A stretch of DNA of 64,000 nt from Cohnella candidum (GCF_003713065.1 NZ_CP033433.1:2143001-2207000), one strand, 5' to 3'; numbered from the stretch's first letter, positions 27,042 through 35,906 are shown. Numbers and translations are program-made. The notes: generated by a model from the letters alone, not told the origin.

Positions 27042-27055
27042 TGGAAACGCGTTCA
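27042..27055. promoter_or_regulatory. cre-like site in the leader of the binding-protein gene
   Basis: TGGAAACGCGTTCA matches the cre consensus except one weak position. It lies downstream of the predicted promoter, where CcpA could block elongation. Confidence 0.4.
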
Positions 27056-27107
27056 ATTTTCGGAATTTTCTTTCAGATATAATGGAGTGATTGGTGTTAA
27101 TGTCCAT

Positions 27108-27137
27108 AATATATTATAGGGGTCAAATTCAAGTCAA
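27108..27137 (-). promoter_or_regulatory. Predicted promoter of the second sugar-transporter operon
   Basis: On the minus strand TTGACT (27132-27137), an 18-bp spacer and TATATT (27108-27113), about 180 nt before the binding-protein start. Confidence 0.45.
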
Positions 27138-27146
27138 TACTATTTT

Positions 27147-27190
27147 GGATATTTATTTCTTTTTGTAGATCATTAATGAAATTAATATCC
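27147..27190. promoter_or_regulatory. Two candidate RpiR operators upstream of the transporter promoter
   Basis: GGATATTTATTTC (27147-27159) and, inverted, GGATATTAATTTC (27178-27190). Centres are 31 bp apart and both lie upstream of the predicted -35 box, a position suited to activation or looping. The same 13-mer pattern GGATATT-N3-TTC precedes nanE, the DUF4127 gene, the FAD oxidoreductase gene and the RpiR gene itself. Confidence 0.5.
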
Positions 27191-27191
27191 T

Positions 27192-27899
27192 TTAATTGTG
27201 ACTTCTCTGTAAAGCGCCGTCCATCGCCTGTACGAACCTGCGCGTAATTTCCTGCGGTCGGGTGATCGCGGTACCGACGACGACGGCATGCGCGCCGGCG
27301 TTCAGGCAAGCTACGCATTGCTCCGGCGTCCAAATGCGACCCTCGGCGAGCACGGGCACTCTCCCCAATGCGGACAGCCGCGTCACCAGTTCAACGTCAG
27401 GATTCTCGTGCTGCGGACTGTATGGCGTATAGCCCGACATCGTGGTGGACACGAGATCGGCGCCGAGCTCCATGGCGTTAACGCCTTCTTCGAAAGTGGA
27501 GATATCCGCTAAAATGACTGCCTCGGGATAGCGCTCGCGGATCGCTCGGAAAAAATCCTCCAATTCGATACCGTCCGGCCGCGCCATGCGGGTTGCGTCG
27601 ACGGCCAGGATATCCGCTCCCGCTTCGAGGATTTCCGATACTTCGCGCAGGGTCGGCGTGATATACACGTCGGCGCCCGGATAGTTTTTCTTGTACAGCC
27701 CGATGACCGGCAATCTGGATTTCTTCTTGATGGCGGCGACATCCTGCGGCGTATTGGACCGAATCGCGACCGCGCCGCCTTCTTCCGCGGCGCGAGCCAT
27801 GAGCACCATCATTTCGGCGCCGTACAGCGGTTCTTCCTCCAACGCTTGACAGGAGACGATCAATCCGTTTTTCAGGCTGGAAATCAATTTGTCGCTCAT
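27192..27899 (-). CDS. nanE: N-acetylmannosamine-6-phosphate 2-epimerase
   Basis: A 235-residue TIM-barrel protein of normal NanE length. The start LKNGLIVSCQALEEEPLYG and the segments AIRSNTPQDVAAIK, LPVIGLYKKNYPG and ILAVDATRMARPDG are diagnostic. It converts ManNAc-6-phosphate to GlcNAc-6-phosphate in the cytoplasm. The ATG at 27899 has AGGTGAG upstream; the reading frame extends 14 codons further but without a site. It is divergent from the DUF4127 gene and lies next to the sugar-transporter operon. The ROK kinase in this locus could supply its substrate. Confidence 0.94.
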   Translation of the reverse strand: MSDKLISSLKNGLIVSCQALEEEPLYGAEMMVLMARAAEEGGAVAIRSNTPQDVAAIKKKSRLPVIGLYKKNYPGADVYITPTLREVSEILEAGADILAVDATRMARPDGIELEDFFRAIRERYPEAVILADISTFEEGVNAMELGADLVSTTMSGYTPYSPQHENPDVELVTRLSALGRVPVLAEGRIWTPEQCVACLNAGAHAVVVGTAITRPQEITRRFVQAMDGALQRSHN

Positions 27900-27981
27900 G
27901 AACTCACCTGTCTCTGAAGTGGAGTATGGATTCATTTTCATTACGTTAGGTGAAATTCACCTCCATTCCCTGTTGGTTCCC

Positions 27982-28022
27982 ATTATAGCAAGCCGCATCG
28001 CAATATAAAAGATATTTTTTTC
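27982..28022 (-). promoter_or_regulatory. nanE promoter with candidate RpiR operator
   Basis: The minus strand has an extended -10 box, TGCTATAAT (TATAAT at 27982-27987). A weaker copy of the operator motif, GATATTTTTTTC at 28011-28022, covers the -35 region, consistent with repression. Confidence 0.45.
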
Positions 28023-28040
28023 AATTTTGATTTTAATTTT

Positions 28041-28070
28041 GGATATTAAATTCAAACCTTATGCTATAAT
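28041..28070 (+). promoter_or_regulatory. DUF4127-gene promoter with candidate RpiR operator
   Basis: GGATATTAAATTC at 28041-28053 overlaps the -35 position of an extended -10 promoter (TGCTATAAT, TATAAT at 28065-28070), 34 nt before the coding start. Confidence 0.5.
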
Positions 28071-28103
28071 GCTTGTAAAAAGACCCCTTACGGAGGCGCA
28101 CGA

Positions 28104-29663
28104 ATGACATCTATCGTTTACTTGCCATTGGACGAACGGCCGTGCAACGCGGTATATCCCGTACAGATCGCCGCAGCAACGGATTTGAAGCTCGTCACTC
28201 CTCCCGATTCGATATTAGGAGCCAAAAAAACGCCAGCCGACACCACCTCCATCGCGGATTGGCTGCTGGAACAAACGGCATCCGCCGATCGGCTGATCGT
28301 CTCCCTGGACATGCTCATTTATGGAGGCATCGTGCCTTCCCGGCTTCATTCTTTATCATTAGAAGAATGCCGCGCGCGGTTGGCGACGCTTGAGGCTTGC
28401 CGGAGAAACAATCCCCGGCTCCGAATCTACGGCTTCAACCTGATCATGCGCGCTCCCGCCTACAGCAGCAACGACGAAGAGCCCGAATATTACGCGGACT
28501 ACGGCGCGCAATTGTCCCGGAACGGGTGGCTCCAGGACAAGCAATCGCGGGAAGGCCTCAACGAAGAGGAGCAGGCGGAGTGGCAAGCGCTGCTGGCCGG
28601 ATTGCCGGCGGACGTACTGGAGGATTTCACCGGCCGCCGCAGGTTGAACGCCGCGGTGAACGCGATGGCGATCGAAGCGGTGAAGAACGGCACGATCGAT
28701 TTCCTGATCATCCCGCTCGACGATAACGCCAAATACGGATATACCTCGACGGAACAGCGGCGGCTGCTGCTCCAGATTGAGGAGCATCGCCTAATGGACC
28801 GCGTCCACGTCTACCCCGGCGCGGACGAAATCGGATGCACGCTGTTCTCCCGCGTTTTCTGCGAAGTGAAGGGTTACAAGCCCGAAATCTACGTCCGGTT
28901 CTCCGCAACGGCCGGCCCGCTTGCGATTCCGCGATACGAGGACCGCAGCCTGGGCGAAAGCCTGAAAAGCCAAATCACGGCCGCCGGCGGATTCATCGGC
29001 GACCATGCGTCGGAAGCCGATTTCGTGCTTATGGTGAACTCGCCGCCCGTCGGCCAGTACGACATGGCTGAAACCTCATTCCCCTACGCCAATCGCCATG
29101 CCGCGTATTTCTCCGAAACGAACCTGCGGGAGTTCGCGCAAGCGATCCGCCGGTACGCGGACAAAGGTTACATGGTCGCCCTGGCAGACGTGGCCACCAG
29201 CAACGGCTCCGACCGTCCGCTGATGAACCTGCTGTCCGGTTCCGGCTTGCTTCCTGCCCTGTCCGCTTACGCCGCATGGAATACGACCGGAAACACGCTG
29301 GGCACGGTCATCTCCCATGCAATCGTTGAGTCGTATTATCGCAAGGAGGAAGGCCGAGCGGGTAACGAACGCTCGCGGAACAGCGAGACTTTCTTCGTCT
29401 CCCGCCTGCTGGAGGACTGGGGCTACCAGGCTCTCATCCGCTCCGATATAGGGGAGAATCACCTGGCGGCGCTTGGCGGCAATTATTTCGATGTCGCCGC
29501 CATTCACGATGAGGTGACGGCGTTGGTCCGTTCCAAGATGGAAGACTTCATCGGCGAGTACCTGCAGGATCTGCAGCCGGAGCGGTTCCGGCTGGAACGG
29601 GTATACATGCCGTGGAAGCGGATGTTCGAGGTCGGCCTGGACCTGCGCTTGGCGGCGGAATAG
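28104..29663 (+). CDS. DUF4127 family protein
   Basis: A 519-residue soluble protein starting MTSIVYLPLDERPCN, the hallmark of DUF4127. Other conserved parts are LIVSLDMLIYGGIVPSRLH, FLIIPLDDNAKYGYT, YPGADEIGC and ALADVATSNGSD; the many Asp/His/Asn residues suggest a metal-dependent enzyme, but no activity is known to me. ATG 28104 follows a GGAGG site. The gene stands alone on the plus strand, divergent from nanE and sharing its motif, and ends in a strong terminator. Its position argues for a role in amino-sugar or cell-wall sugar use. Confidence 0.88.
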   Translation: MTSIVYLPLDERPCNAVYPVQIAAATDLKLVTPPDSILGAKKTPADTTSIADWLLEQTASADRLIVSLDMLIYGGIVPSRLHSLSLEECRARLATLEACRRNNPRLRIYGFNLIMRAPAYSSNDEEPEYYADYGAQLSRNGWLQDKQSREGLNEEEQAEWQALLAGLPADVLEDFTGRRRLNAAVNAMAIEAVKNGTIDFLIIPLDDNAKYGYTSTEQRRLLLQIEEHRLMDRVHVYPGADEIGCTLFSRVFCEVKGYKPEIYVRFSATAGPLAIPRYEDRSLGESLKSQITAAGGFIGDHASEADFVLMVNSPPVGQYDMAETSFPYANRHAAYFSETNLREFAQAIRRYADKGYMVALADVATSNGSDRPLMNLLSGSGLLPALSAYAAWNTTGNTLGTVISHAIVESYYRKEEGRAGNERSRNSETFFVSRLLEDWGYQALIRSDIGENHLAALGGNYFDVAAIHDEVTALVRSKMEDFIGEYLQDLQPERFRLERVYMPWKRMFEVGLDLRLAAE

Positions 29664-29667
29664 CACG

Positions 29668-29699
29668 AAAAAGGCGGAACCGTGTGGTTCCGCCTTTTT
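29668..29699. terminator. Bidirectional terminator
   Basis: AAAAAGGCGGAACC, loop GTGT, GGTTCCGCCTTTTT: a perfect stem with A-run and T-run on opposite sides, between the convergent DUF4127 and GNAT genes. Confidence 0.9.
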
Positions 29700-29730
29700 G
29701 TTATCGAGCAGTTTCGTTCATGAACATAAA

Positions 29731-29915
29731 AGAAATGCAAAAGTGCATTTTTTTGAGCTGAATCTGTCCATCCGAGGCAAATAGGTGCAATTCTGCAGGA
29801 ATTTCGTTGCGTGACTGCTCGTACGCTCGTTTTGCCCCGAAATACATGTAGATTTACATCTATTGCGCCCCGTTCGAATAGCGCTTTTGAAATAGATGCA
29901 CATTTGCAGGAATGG
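29731..29915. repeat. Four-unit intergenic element, family C
   Basis: Four units with TGCA-N4-TGCA type cores at 29736-29747, 29786-29797, 29847-29858 and 29897-29908 (TGCAAAAGTGCA, TGCAATTCTGCA, TGTAGATTTACA, TGCACATTTGCA). Units 2 and 4 share AATAG(A/G) before and GGAAT after the core; unit 3 fits better inverted. Centres are 50, 61 and 50 bp apart. No gene is seen between 29700 and 29964. The spacing equals that of the elements at 21134 and 51211. Confidence 0.75.
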
Positions 29916-29964
29916 CATAGCAATCGTCACGCTCCGGATCGACCGAATCAGCTGCCCATATCCA

Positions 29965-31095
29965 TCACGTATAGCATAAACCCGCGGTGTACGGGAACGG
30001 CACCGGGAACAAGTCCTCGAATGCTTTCGCTCCTTCCGGCAACGGTTCGTTTTCCGCGCTGGCGCAGTCGAAAATGAGTCTCACGAGATCTTTCGAGGAC
30101 AACGACACGGCGTTCCCCTCTCCATCCGACAGCCGCCAATTTCCTTCTCCCGAGTCTACGAGACGCAGCCCGCGGCAAACCTCCCCGAACCACGGACGAA
30201 GCTGCGACAGCAGCGCATCCCCGTCCACGATGCGCACGGTGCCCAGATGGTCTTCCTGCGCCGAAGGCACTTCGACAAGCGCGGCATGAAGCCCGGTTTC
30301 GTGCCACGGCACGGGCACATCGACGCCTGGCAGGCCATATCGGCGAACCGCTTCTCCCGTCAGCCGCGCGACCGCATCGGAATCCCCCGCCTGCTCGATG
30401 ACGACGCCTCGGCGTTCGGGGCTCATAGGCACTCCGATCACCGCGAATGCCTTCACCCGCCCATCTTGCTCCGCGACCAATACCCGATGCTTCATTTTGA
30501 TGCAGCTTGCCAGCGCTTCGGCGCGAAGCAAAGCGGCCAGCTCAAGCACGCCGAGATGGTAGCGCACGGGCCGGGCCGCCGCGACTTCCTGCAGCGCGAA
30601 CAGATCGTCCGGGCTCATCTCCCGGACCGTTTCCCCCGCCGGGCCGGCGGCCAGCTTCTCGGCATGCTCCGCACTCATGCCGTAACGGCGGACCCGCCCG
30701 AACGGAGCGCAACCGGTTCGCGTATAGAGTGATCGATAGCCCGAGACGAGGAGCAAAGCTCCTCCAGCCCGGCGCGTGTACTCGTTGATCCGACTCAGGA
30801 TTTCGCTGGCGTACCCTTTGCCTCTCGCATCCGGATCGGTGCAGACCGAACCGAGGGCGAACGCCCGCAGCTTGGCTTCGCCGATCCGGATCTCCCAAGG
30901 CACGAGCCCCATGAACGAAACCAGTCTTCCCTCCTCGTCGAACGCCCCGAACGACAGATACGGCGAAGTCTCTCCGAATATATACGGAAACGCGCCGCCC
31001 ATCGAAGGCTGCTCCGCGTCGCGGAAAGTAACGTCCGACAAGCGGACGGCCTGCTCCAAATCGCTTTTCGTCGTTAATCTGCTTACAACCGCCAT
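29965..31095 (-). CDS. GNAT family N-acetyltransferase, Eis-like
   Basis: A 376-residue protein, Eis-like in length. The N-terminal GNAT domain has the acetyl-CoA loop as SVCTDPDARGKGYASEIL near residue 85. A second GNAT-like domain and a C-terminal segment resembling a sterol-carrier fold follow (about 290-376). ATG 31095 has GGTGGAGG at 8 nt; the GTG five codons earlier is less likely. It is the last gene of the seven-gene operon starting with the FAD oxidoreductase. It may acetylate an amino sugar or amine, but Eis-type proteins vary widely in substrate. Confidence 0.8.
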   Translation of the reverse strand: MAVVSRLTTKSDLEQAVRLSDVTFRDAEQPSMGGAFPYIFGETSPYLSFGAFDEEGRLVSFMGLVPWEIRIGEAKLRAFALGSVCTDPDARGKGYASEILSRINEYTRRAGGALLLVSGYRSLYTRTGCAPFGRVRRYGMSAEHAEKLAAGPAGETVREMSPDDLFALQEVAAARPVRYHLGVLELAALLRAEALASCIKMKHRVLVAEQDGRVKAFAVIGVPMSPERRGVVIEQAGDSDAVARLTGEAVRRYGLPGVDVPVPWHETGLHAALVEVPSAQEDHLGTVRIVDGDALLSQLRPWFGEVCRGLRLVDSGEGNWRLSDGEGNAVSLSSKDLVRLIFDCASAENEPLPEGAKAFEDLFPVPFPYTAGLCYT

Positions 31096-31125
31096 GTTCT
31101 CTGCCTCCACCGATGTCTAAGTTGC

Positions 31126-32067
31126 TTATCGACCTGCCGGCCTTCCCTCCGGTCGATGGAGCGGCTGCTCGCCGATCACTTCGCCGGTCTCGAGGCGCAG
31201 CCACGACCGGAAGCCGCGCACGCCTTCCTCCAGGACGATAACCCGGGCGCCGTGCGCGAAACCCTCTTTCGAATAGTTGTTGTAGCCGGTTTTGCGGCCA
31301 TAGCACAGCGTGACGCCCATCAGTTCGCCTGCGAAATCATTGGCATGGTCGTGGCCGACGAAGGTGCCTGCCACATTGCCTTGCTGGACCATCGCCGCGA
31401 ACATGCCGGTATTGAGCAGAGGGCAGCAAATTTCTTCATACTTATGTCCACGGCATTCCCGGAAATCCCACACGTCGTTGTATTCCGGCAGCGGGATATG
31501 AAAGAAGGCCAAAGCCGGAACGGGTTTGCCGCCGTTCTTGACTGCGAGGGCTTCCGATTCCCGGACGAACCAATCGATCTGGTCCCTCGCGAAGGCGGCG
31601 TACCCCCCGATCGGGGCGTCCGCGTAAGCTCCCGAATCCAGAAAAAACAGCGCTTGGTCCGTTTTGCCGTCCCGGCCGGCGACGCGCAGCACGTAGTTCC
31701 CGGTGCCGGTGAGCTCTTCAGGGCCGCTTTCGGTCAGGCCGTGAGGAAGATCCCGTATCGCGTCTATCAACTCCGCGTGCGTGGCGTTGCCTTCCGCGTC
31801 GTGGTTGCCGAATACGACCGCCCACGGCGTTCCCGCCTTCACGAGCGAAGCCGCGGCTTCCCGAATGGAATGGGCAGGCGTCGTGCAGGTACCGCTTTCG
31901 ATCACGTCGCCGGTAATGACGACGAGATCGGGGCGTTCCTCTTCCAGCACCCGTTCCATCACGCGCCGGGTTTTCATGTCGTTCTCGTTTCCGTCTCCCC
32001 AGTGGAGATCCGTGAATTGCACGATTTTGAACAAACCTTCGTCATTGAAAACCAGCGGTTGCGGCAT
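31126..32067 (-). CDS. Metallophosphoesterase (calcineurin-like)
   Basis: A 313-residue cytoplasmic protein with all five motifs of the calcineurin-like fold in order: FTDLHWGD, VITGDVIES, FGNHDAEG, FFHIPLPEY and GTFVGHDHAND. The arrangement resembles the Dcr2/purple-acid-phosphatase-like branch. No signal peptide. ATG 32067 follows GGGGAG. It lies 21 nt after the PhnP-like gene, in the amino-sugar operon; a phosphosugar or phosphodiester is a possible substrate. Confidence 0.88.
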   Translation of the reverse strand: MPQPLVFNDEGLFKIVQFTDLHWGDGNENDMKTRRVMERVLEEERPDLVVITGDVIESGTCTTPAHSIREAAASLVKAGTPWAVVFGNHDAEGNATHAELIDAIRDLPHGLTESGPEELTGTGNYVLRVAGRDGKTDQALFFLDSGAYADAPIGGYAAFARDQIDWFVRESEALAVKNGGKPVPALAFFHIPLPEYNDVWDFRECRGHKYEEICCPLLNTGMFAAMVQQGNVAGTFVGHDHANDFAGELMGVTLCYGRKTGYNNYSKEGFAHGARVIVLEEGVRGFRSWLRLETGEVIGEQPLHRPEGRPAGR

Positions 32068-32088
32068 TCGGCGTTACCACTCCCCTTG

Positions 32089-32901
32089 CTAAATGTGAAG
32101 CACCATTCCGTCATACGCGACTTCGATTCCTTCCGGATCGAAAATGGCCGTCAAATCCTCGTGCATCAGCCCGATGTTGTGGGAAAAGTGGGTCACCACC
32201 GTCCGACTGGCGGAATCGATCATTCCCTCGCTTCGCATCCGGTCCCGGATCGCGAGCACGGCTTCGATGTTCAAATGGCTGCCCGTAAAAGGCAAATTGC
32301 CGTTCGTGCAGTCGAGAATGACCAGATCCAACCGTCGGCCGGTCAACCATTGCCACGTTTCGTCCGGCAGCAGCCCCGTATCGTGCCCGTAAAACAACGT
32401 GCGCCCGTCCTTCTCGATGTGAAACAGAAGGCAAGTCTCGTCAGGATCATGGTTGGCCGGCAGCGCAGTGACGGAGGCCGTTCCCGTATCCACCGTCTGG
32501 AACGGAACGATCCGGCTGATGCTGAGACGTTCGGCATTCGGCCTTCCGACCGCTTCCCGGCATTTGCGGACGACGTTGTCGTGTCCGTACACGCGCAGCG
32601 GATGGCTCAGTTCGTGGGCGAACACGGGAAGGCGCATCTCCAGATCCTCCGCGCGCAAATGGTCCGAGTGCGAATGGGTCACGAACAGGTCCCTCACTTG
32701 GCCCAGATCAATGCCGTCACGCAGCACATGGTGGTAGGTGTCGGGAGGAAAGTCGATTTTCAGGATATCGTCCATCAGGACCGAGCTGCGGGTGCGAATG
32801 TTTTTGCCGCCCCGCCCGCGTGCCCGCAAGCAGTGCGTGCACCGGCAAAACATGCCGGGAAACCCTTCCGCCGCGGCCGTGCCGAGAAAGTGAATTTTCA
32901 T
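32089..32901 (-). CDS. Metallo-beta-lactamase-fold hydrolase, PhnP-like
   Basis: A 270-residue protein. After the first strand MKIHFLGTAAAEGFPG comes CRCTHC, the three-Cys structural zinc site of PhnP, then the catalytic HxHxDH as THSHSDH near residue 76, with later ligands in PANHDPDE, FYGHDTGLL and THFSHN. PhnP is a phosphodiesterase on cyclic ribose phosphates; here no phosphonate genes are present, so another cyclic phosphodiester or lactone is more likely. Tightly packed in the operon (22 nt and 21 nt gaps). Confidence 0.87.
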   Translation of the reverse strand: MKIHFLGTAAAEGFPGMFCRCTHCLRARGRGGKNIRTRSSVLMDDILKIDFPPDTYHHVLRDGIDLGQVRDLFVTHSHSDHLRAEDLEMRLPVFAHELSHPLRVYGHDNVVRKCREAVGRPNAERLSISRIVPFQTVDTGTASVTALPANHDPDETCLLFHIEKDGRTLFYGHDTGLLPDETWQWLTGRRLDLVILDCTNGNLPFTGSHLNIEAVLAIRDRMRSEGMIDSASRTVVTHFSHNIGLMHEDLTAIFDPEGIEVAYDGMVLHI

Positions 32902-32923
32902 GGCGGACTCGAGCCTCTTCTCC

Positions 32924-33796
32924 TTAGCGGTATCGCTGAATGAAGCGGACGGCTTTCCGGATGTCTTCTTCCGGACGGTCGCCGACTTCCCTCTCGATGG
33001 TCAAATAGCCTTTGTAGCCGATCTCCTGCAGCGCGGCGAAGTAATCGTCGAACTTGACGCCGCCTTGACCGAGCGGCACTTCCTTGAACACTTGGCCGGA
33101 GGAGACCATCTCGGCGATTTTGCCGTGGTCCATCGGCTCGAAGCCGAGGGCGCCGTACACTTCGCGGGGATCGACCTCACGGTAGCGGACGCCGTCCTTC
33201 ACGTGCGTGTGTACGATGTAGTCCTTCAGAAGCCGGACGCCGGCGACCGGATCGTCCCCCGTGACCATGACCATGTTCGCCGGGTCAAAGTTGACGGACA
33301 CTCCCTTGGTGCTCAGCGTATCGAGGAACGATTTCAGATGGGCGGCGCGTTCCGGGCCCGTCTCGATGGCGAAAAACGCGCCCATGCTCGTTGCGTAGCC
33401 GCTTAATTCTTCGCAAGCCTGCTGCATCGCTTCGTACACTTCGTTCCGCTCGTCCGGCACGATGCCGATATGCGTCGTCACGACGTTCGTTCCAAGCTCG
33501 ACCGCCAGATCGAGAATACGTTTCGACTTCTCCACTTTCGCCGCATTCGCCTGGCGGTCTTGGAAGCCGTGGCCGCCCAAGTCCCCGCACAGCGCGGAAA
33601 TTTCGAGCCCGAGCGATTCGATGTAGGCCTTTAATTCCTTGCGTGCGGTTCCGGTCAGATTCGCGGGATCCATTTCCCCGCTCACGGCGTAGATCTGTAC
33701 GCCCTCGGCCCCGACTTCCTTCGCTTTAAGCAGCCCTTCCCGAACCGGCAAACGGAAGCTGTCCACGATAACGCCGATTTTATTGGTCAATTTCAA
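32924..33796 (-). CDS. Sugar phosphate isomerase/epimerase, xylose-isomerase-like TIM barrel
   Basis: A 290-residue AP-endonuclease-family TIM barrel. The start NKIGVIVDSFRLPVREGL and motifs ALCGDLGGHGF, VTTHIG, AIETGPE, VNFDPANMVM and IVHTHVKDG show the usual Glu/Asp/His metal ligands. Such proteins isomerise or epimerise keto-sugars and commonly work with Gfo/Idh/MocA dehydrogenases, one of which is directly upstream (39-nt gap). Specific substrate unknown. Confidence 0.88.
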   Translation of the reverse strand: MKLTNKIGVIVDSFRLPVREGLLKAKEVGAEGVQIYAVSGEMDPANLTGTARKELKAYIESLGLEISALCGDLGGHGFQDRQANAAKVEKSKRILDLAVELGTNVVTTHIGIVPDERNEVYEAMQQACEELSGYATSMGAFFAIETGPERAAHLKSFLDTLSTKGVSVNFDPANMVMVTGDDPVAGVRLLKDYIVHTHVKDGVRYREVDPREVYGALGFEPMDHGKIAEMVSSGQVFKEVPLGQGGVKFDDYFAALQEIGYKGYLTIEREVGDRPEEDIRKAVRFIQRYR

Positions 33797-33835
33797 CGCG
33801 ATCTCTCCTCTCAGTAAGGGGTTGCGATGTTGGGA

Positions 33836-34897
33836 TTAATCGAAATAAACTTCCCGGCCTTTTTCGGCCGACTCGTAAATCCCGCACAAAATTTTCATCA
33901 TTTCGACCCCGTCTTCGACCGGGCTGAGCGTTTCCTTGCGGCCGAAGCAAGCGTCCACGAAATGGTTGACTTCACTGTTGAAGCCTTGCGTGAAATTGAA
34001 CGAAAGGTTATCCACCTGCGGGGTCATGTTGAGGATCGTGTCGTGCTTCTCGGTGACGATCGCCAGCTCCGGCTCGATTTCGGCCCCGCCCTTGTCCCCG
34101 TAGATCTTCACGGTAATCTCGTCTTTCAGGGCATGCAGCGTGAAGCTCACGTCTACGAGCAGGGAAGCGCCGTTCTCGAAACGGATGACCGCGTTCGCCA
34201 AGTCTTCGACCGTGTTTTTGCTCGCATCGTAATCGGAAGCCTTGTAGAAGGACAGTCCTTTGACGTGCGCGCGATTGCCCAGCCGGTTATACGTGTTGCC
34301 GCTGACCGATTTCACCTTCGGCCGGCCCATGAGGTACCAGCACAGATCGATGATATGCACGCCTAAATCGATCAACGGACCGCCGCCCGAGCGCTCCTTG
34401 TCGGAGAACCAACCGCCCGGATTGCCGAGCCTGCGAAGGCAGCTCGCTTTGGCGTAGTAAATTTCGCCGAGTTCCCCCGCCTCTAGGAACTGCTTGACGA
34501 TTTGCGTGTTCGAACTGTACCGGCGGACGAAGCCGACCTGGAGCGTTTTGCCGCTTTGGCGGACGGCCTCTTGCACCCGGAGCGCCTCCTCTACCGTTTT
34601 GCACAGGGGTTTCTCTACCAAAACGTGTTTGCCGGCTTCGAGCGCCGCGACGGCGATTTCGGCATGCGAGTTGTTCCACGTGCAGATGCTGACGGCGTCG
34701 ATGCCCGGATCGGCCAGCAGCTCGCGGTAATCGGTGTATACCTTTTCCGCCTTGTATTTGTCGGCTTTGGCTTTGGCCCGTTCTTCATTCAAGTCGCAGA
34801 CGGCGACGATCGTCGCCTCCGGATTCTGGTCGTACCCGGCAAAATGCACCTCCGAAATCGAACCTGCACCGATGACGGCTACCTTCAATTGGCTCAT
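33836..34897 (-). CDS. Gfo/Idh/MocA family oxidoreductase
   Basis: A 353-residue NAD(P)-dependent dehydrogenase. The Rossmann start is VAVIGAGSISEVHFAGY and the catalytic-domain signature is HVLVEKPLCKTVEEA near residue 95 (Lys of EKP); GGGPLIDLGVHIIDL is also typical. The family oxidises or reduces C-OH groups of sugars and inositols. Operon position between the ROK kinase and the TIM-barrel epimerase suggests consecutive steps on the same sugar. ATG 34897 has a GGGAG ribosome binding site. Confidence 0.92.
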   Translation of the reverse strand: MSQLKVAVIGAGSISEVHFAGYDQNPEATIVAVCDLNEERAKAKADKYKAEKVYTDYRELLADPGIDAVSICTWNNSHAEIAVAALEAGKHVLVEKPLCKTVEEALRVQEAVRQSGKTLQVGFVRRYSSNTQIVKQFLEAGELGEIYYAKASCLRRLGNPGGWFSDKERSGGGPLIDLGVHIIDLCWYLMGRPKVKSVSGNTYNRLGNRAHVKGLSFYKASDYDASKNTVEDLANAVIRFENGASLLVDVSFTLHALKDEITVKIYGDKGGAEIEPELAIVTEKHDTILNMTPQVDNLSFNFTQGFNSEVNHFVDACFGRKETLSPVEDGVEMMKILCGIYESAEKGREVYFD

Positions 34898-34924
34898 GAG
34901 TCCAACTCTCCCTTGAATATGATC

Positions 34925-35890
34925 TTATTCCGTACCTTTTGCTCCGTAAAGCCACACCTGCGCCGCCGCGCCGATCACGCCGGCATCCGCTCCTACGTAA
35001 GCAGGCAGCAAGCGGCAAACCTTTCTCATGCCGGGAGACGTTCGGGCCTTTACTTCCTTCTCCAACGCTTCGAAGAAGACCGGCCCCGTCCCTGAAACGC
35101 CGCCGCCGATGATAACGGCTTGCGGGTTCAATGTATGGATGAATCCGGCAACGGCCGCGCCGAGCGCCCGGAACACGGTGTCCATGACCTTAGCCGCAGC
35201 CGCGTCGCCTTCGACCCACGCTTGGACGACCTCCCGGGAATCCGGCGCCCAAGCGGGCCGCCCCTCCGTCCCTGCGGTCATCGACTCCAAATGCTCCTTC
35301 CCGAGCCGGGCGATCCCGGTTCCGGAAGCATACAGCTCGATGCAGCCGTTGTTGCCGCAGCTCGGGCATCGGGGCCCGTTAAAGTCGACCGTCACGTGGC
35401 CCAATTCACCCGCGCCGCCGTACGTTCCCCTCACCAGCCGCCCCGCTTCCACGATCGCGCCGCCGACGCCGGTTCCGAGCGCCAGGCAGACGAAGCTGTC
35501 GTATTCCCGTCCGGCTCCGAACATCTTTTCCGCGACGGCAATGACGTTTACGTCGTTATCGACGCAGGCCGGCTTGCCGAAACGCTTCTCCACGATTTCG
35601 CGGATCGGCATTCCCGTCCAGCCCGGAAGCTGTTCTCCCGCAAACTCCACGGCACCGGTGCGGTAATCGATTTGCCCTGCGCTGCCGATGCCGATCCCTT
35701 CCACCGCGTCCGGCCCTCCGGCTGCTGTAAGAATCTCCTCGATGCCGGCCAGCACCTTGGCCATGACGCGCTCGGCGCCCGCCTGCGCATCCGTGGGCAC
35801 GATGAGCCGGCGGACAATCGCGCCTTGTTCGTCCACCAGGGCAAAGTGGATTTTCGTCCCCCCGATATCGACTCCGATCGCTTGCTTCAT
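34925..35890 (-). CDS. ROK family sugar kinase
   Basis: A 321-residue kinase. The N-terminal phosphate-binding loop is AIGVDIGGTKIHFALVDEQG, the catalytic Asp is in ACVDNDVNVIAVAE, and the ROK zinc motif is CPSCGNNGC followed by IELYASG. No helix-turn-helix, so it is a kinase rather than a repressor. ATG 35890 follows GGGGAG; the frame is open 44 codons upstream without a site. Together with nanE it could act as ManNAc kinase (NanK-like), but glucokinase-type activity cannot be excluded from sequence. Confidence 0.9.
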   Translation of the reverse strand: MKQAIGVDIGGTKIHFALVDEQGAIVRRLIVPTDAQAGAERVMAKVLAGIEEILTAAGGPDAVEGIGIGSAGQIDYRTGAVEFAGEQLPGWTGMPIREIVEKRFGKPACVDNDVNVIAVAEKMFGAGREYDSFVCLALGTGVGGAIVEAGRLVRGTYGGAGELGHVTVDFNGPRCPSCGNNGCIELYASGTGIARLGKEHLESMTAGTEGRPAWAPDSREVVQAWVEGDAAAAKVMDTVFRALGAAVAGFIHTLNPQAVIIGGGVSGTGPVFFEALEKEVKARTSPGMRKVCRLLPAYVGADAGVIGAAAQVWLYGAKGTE

Positions 35891-35906
35891 GCTGGGCGGC
35901 TCCCCT

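Noticed and set aside
29504-29930. Minus-strand reading frames across the intergenic region 29700-29930
   Set aside because: They run through the terminator and the repeat units, are Cys/His-rich without homology I can recognise, and lack ribosome binding sites.
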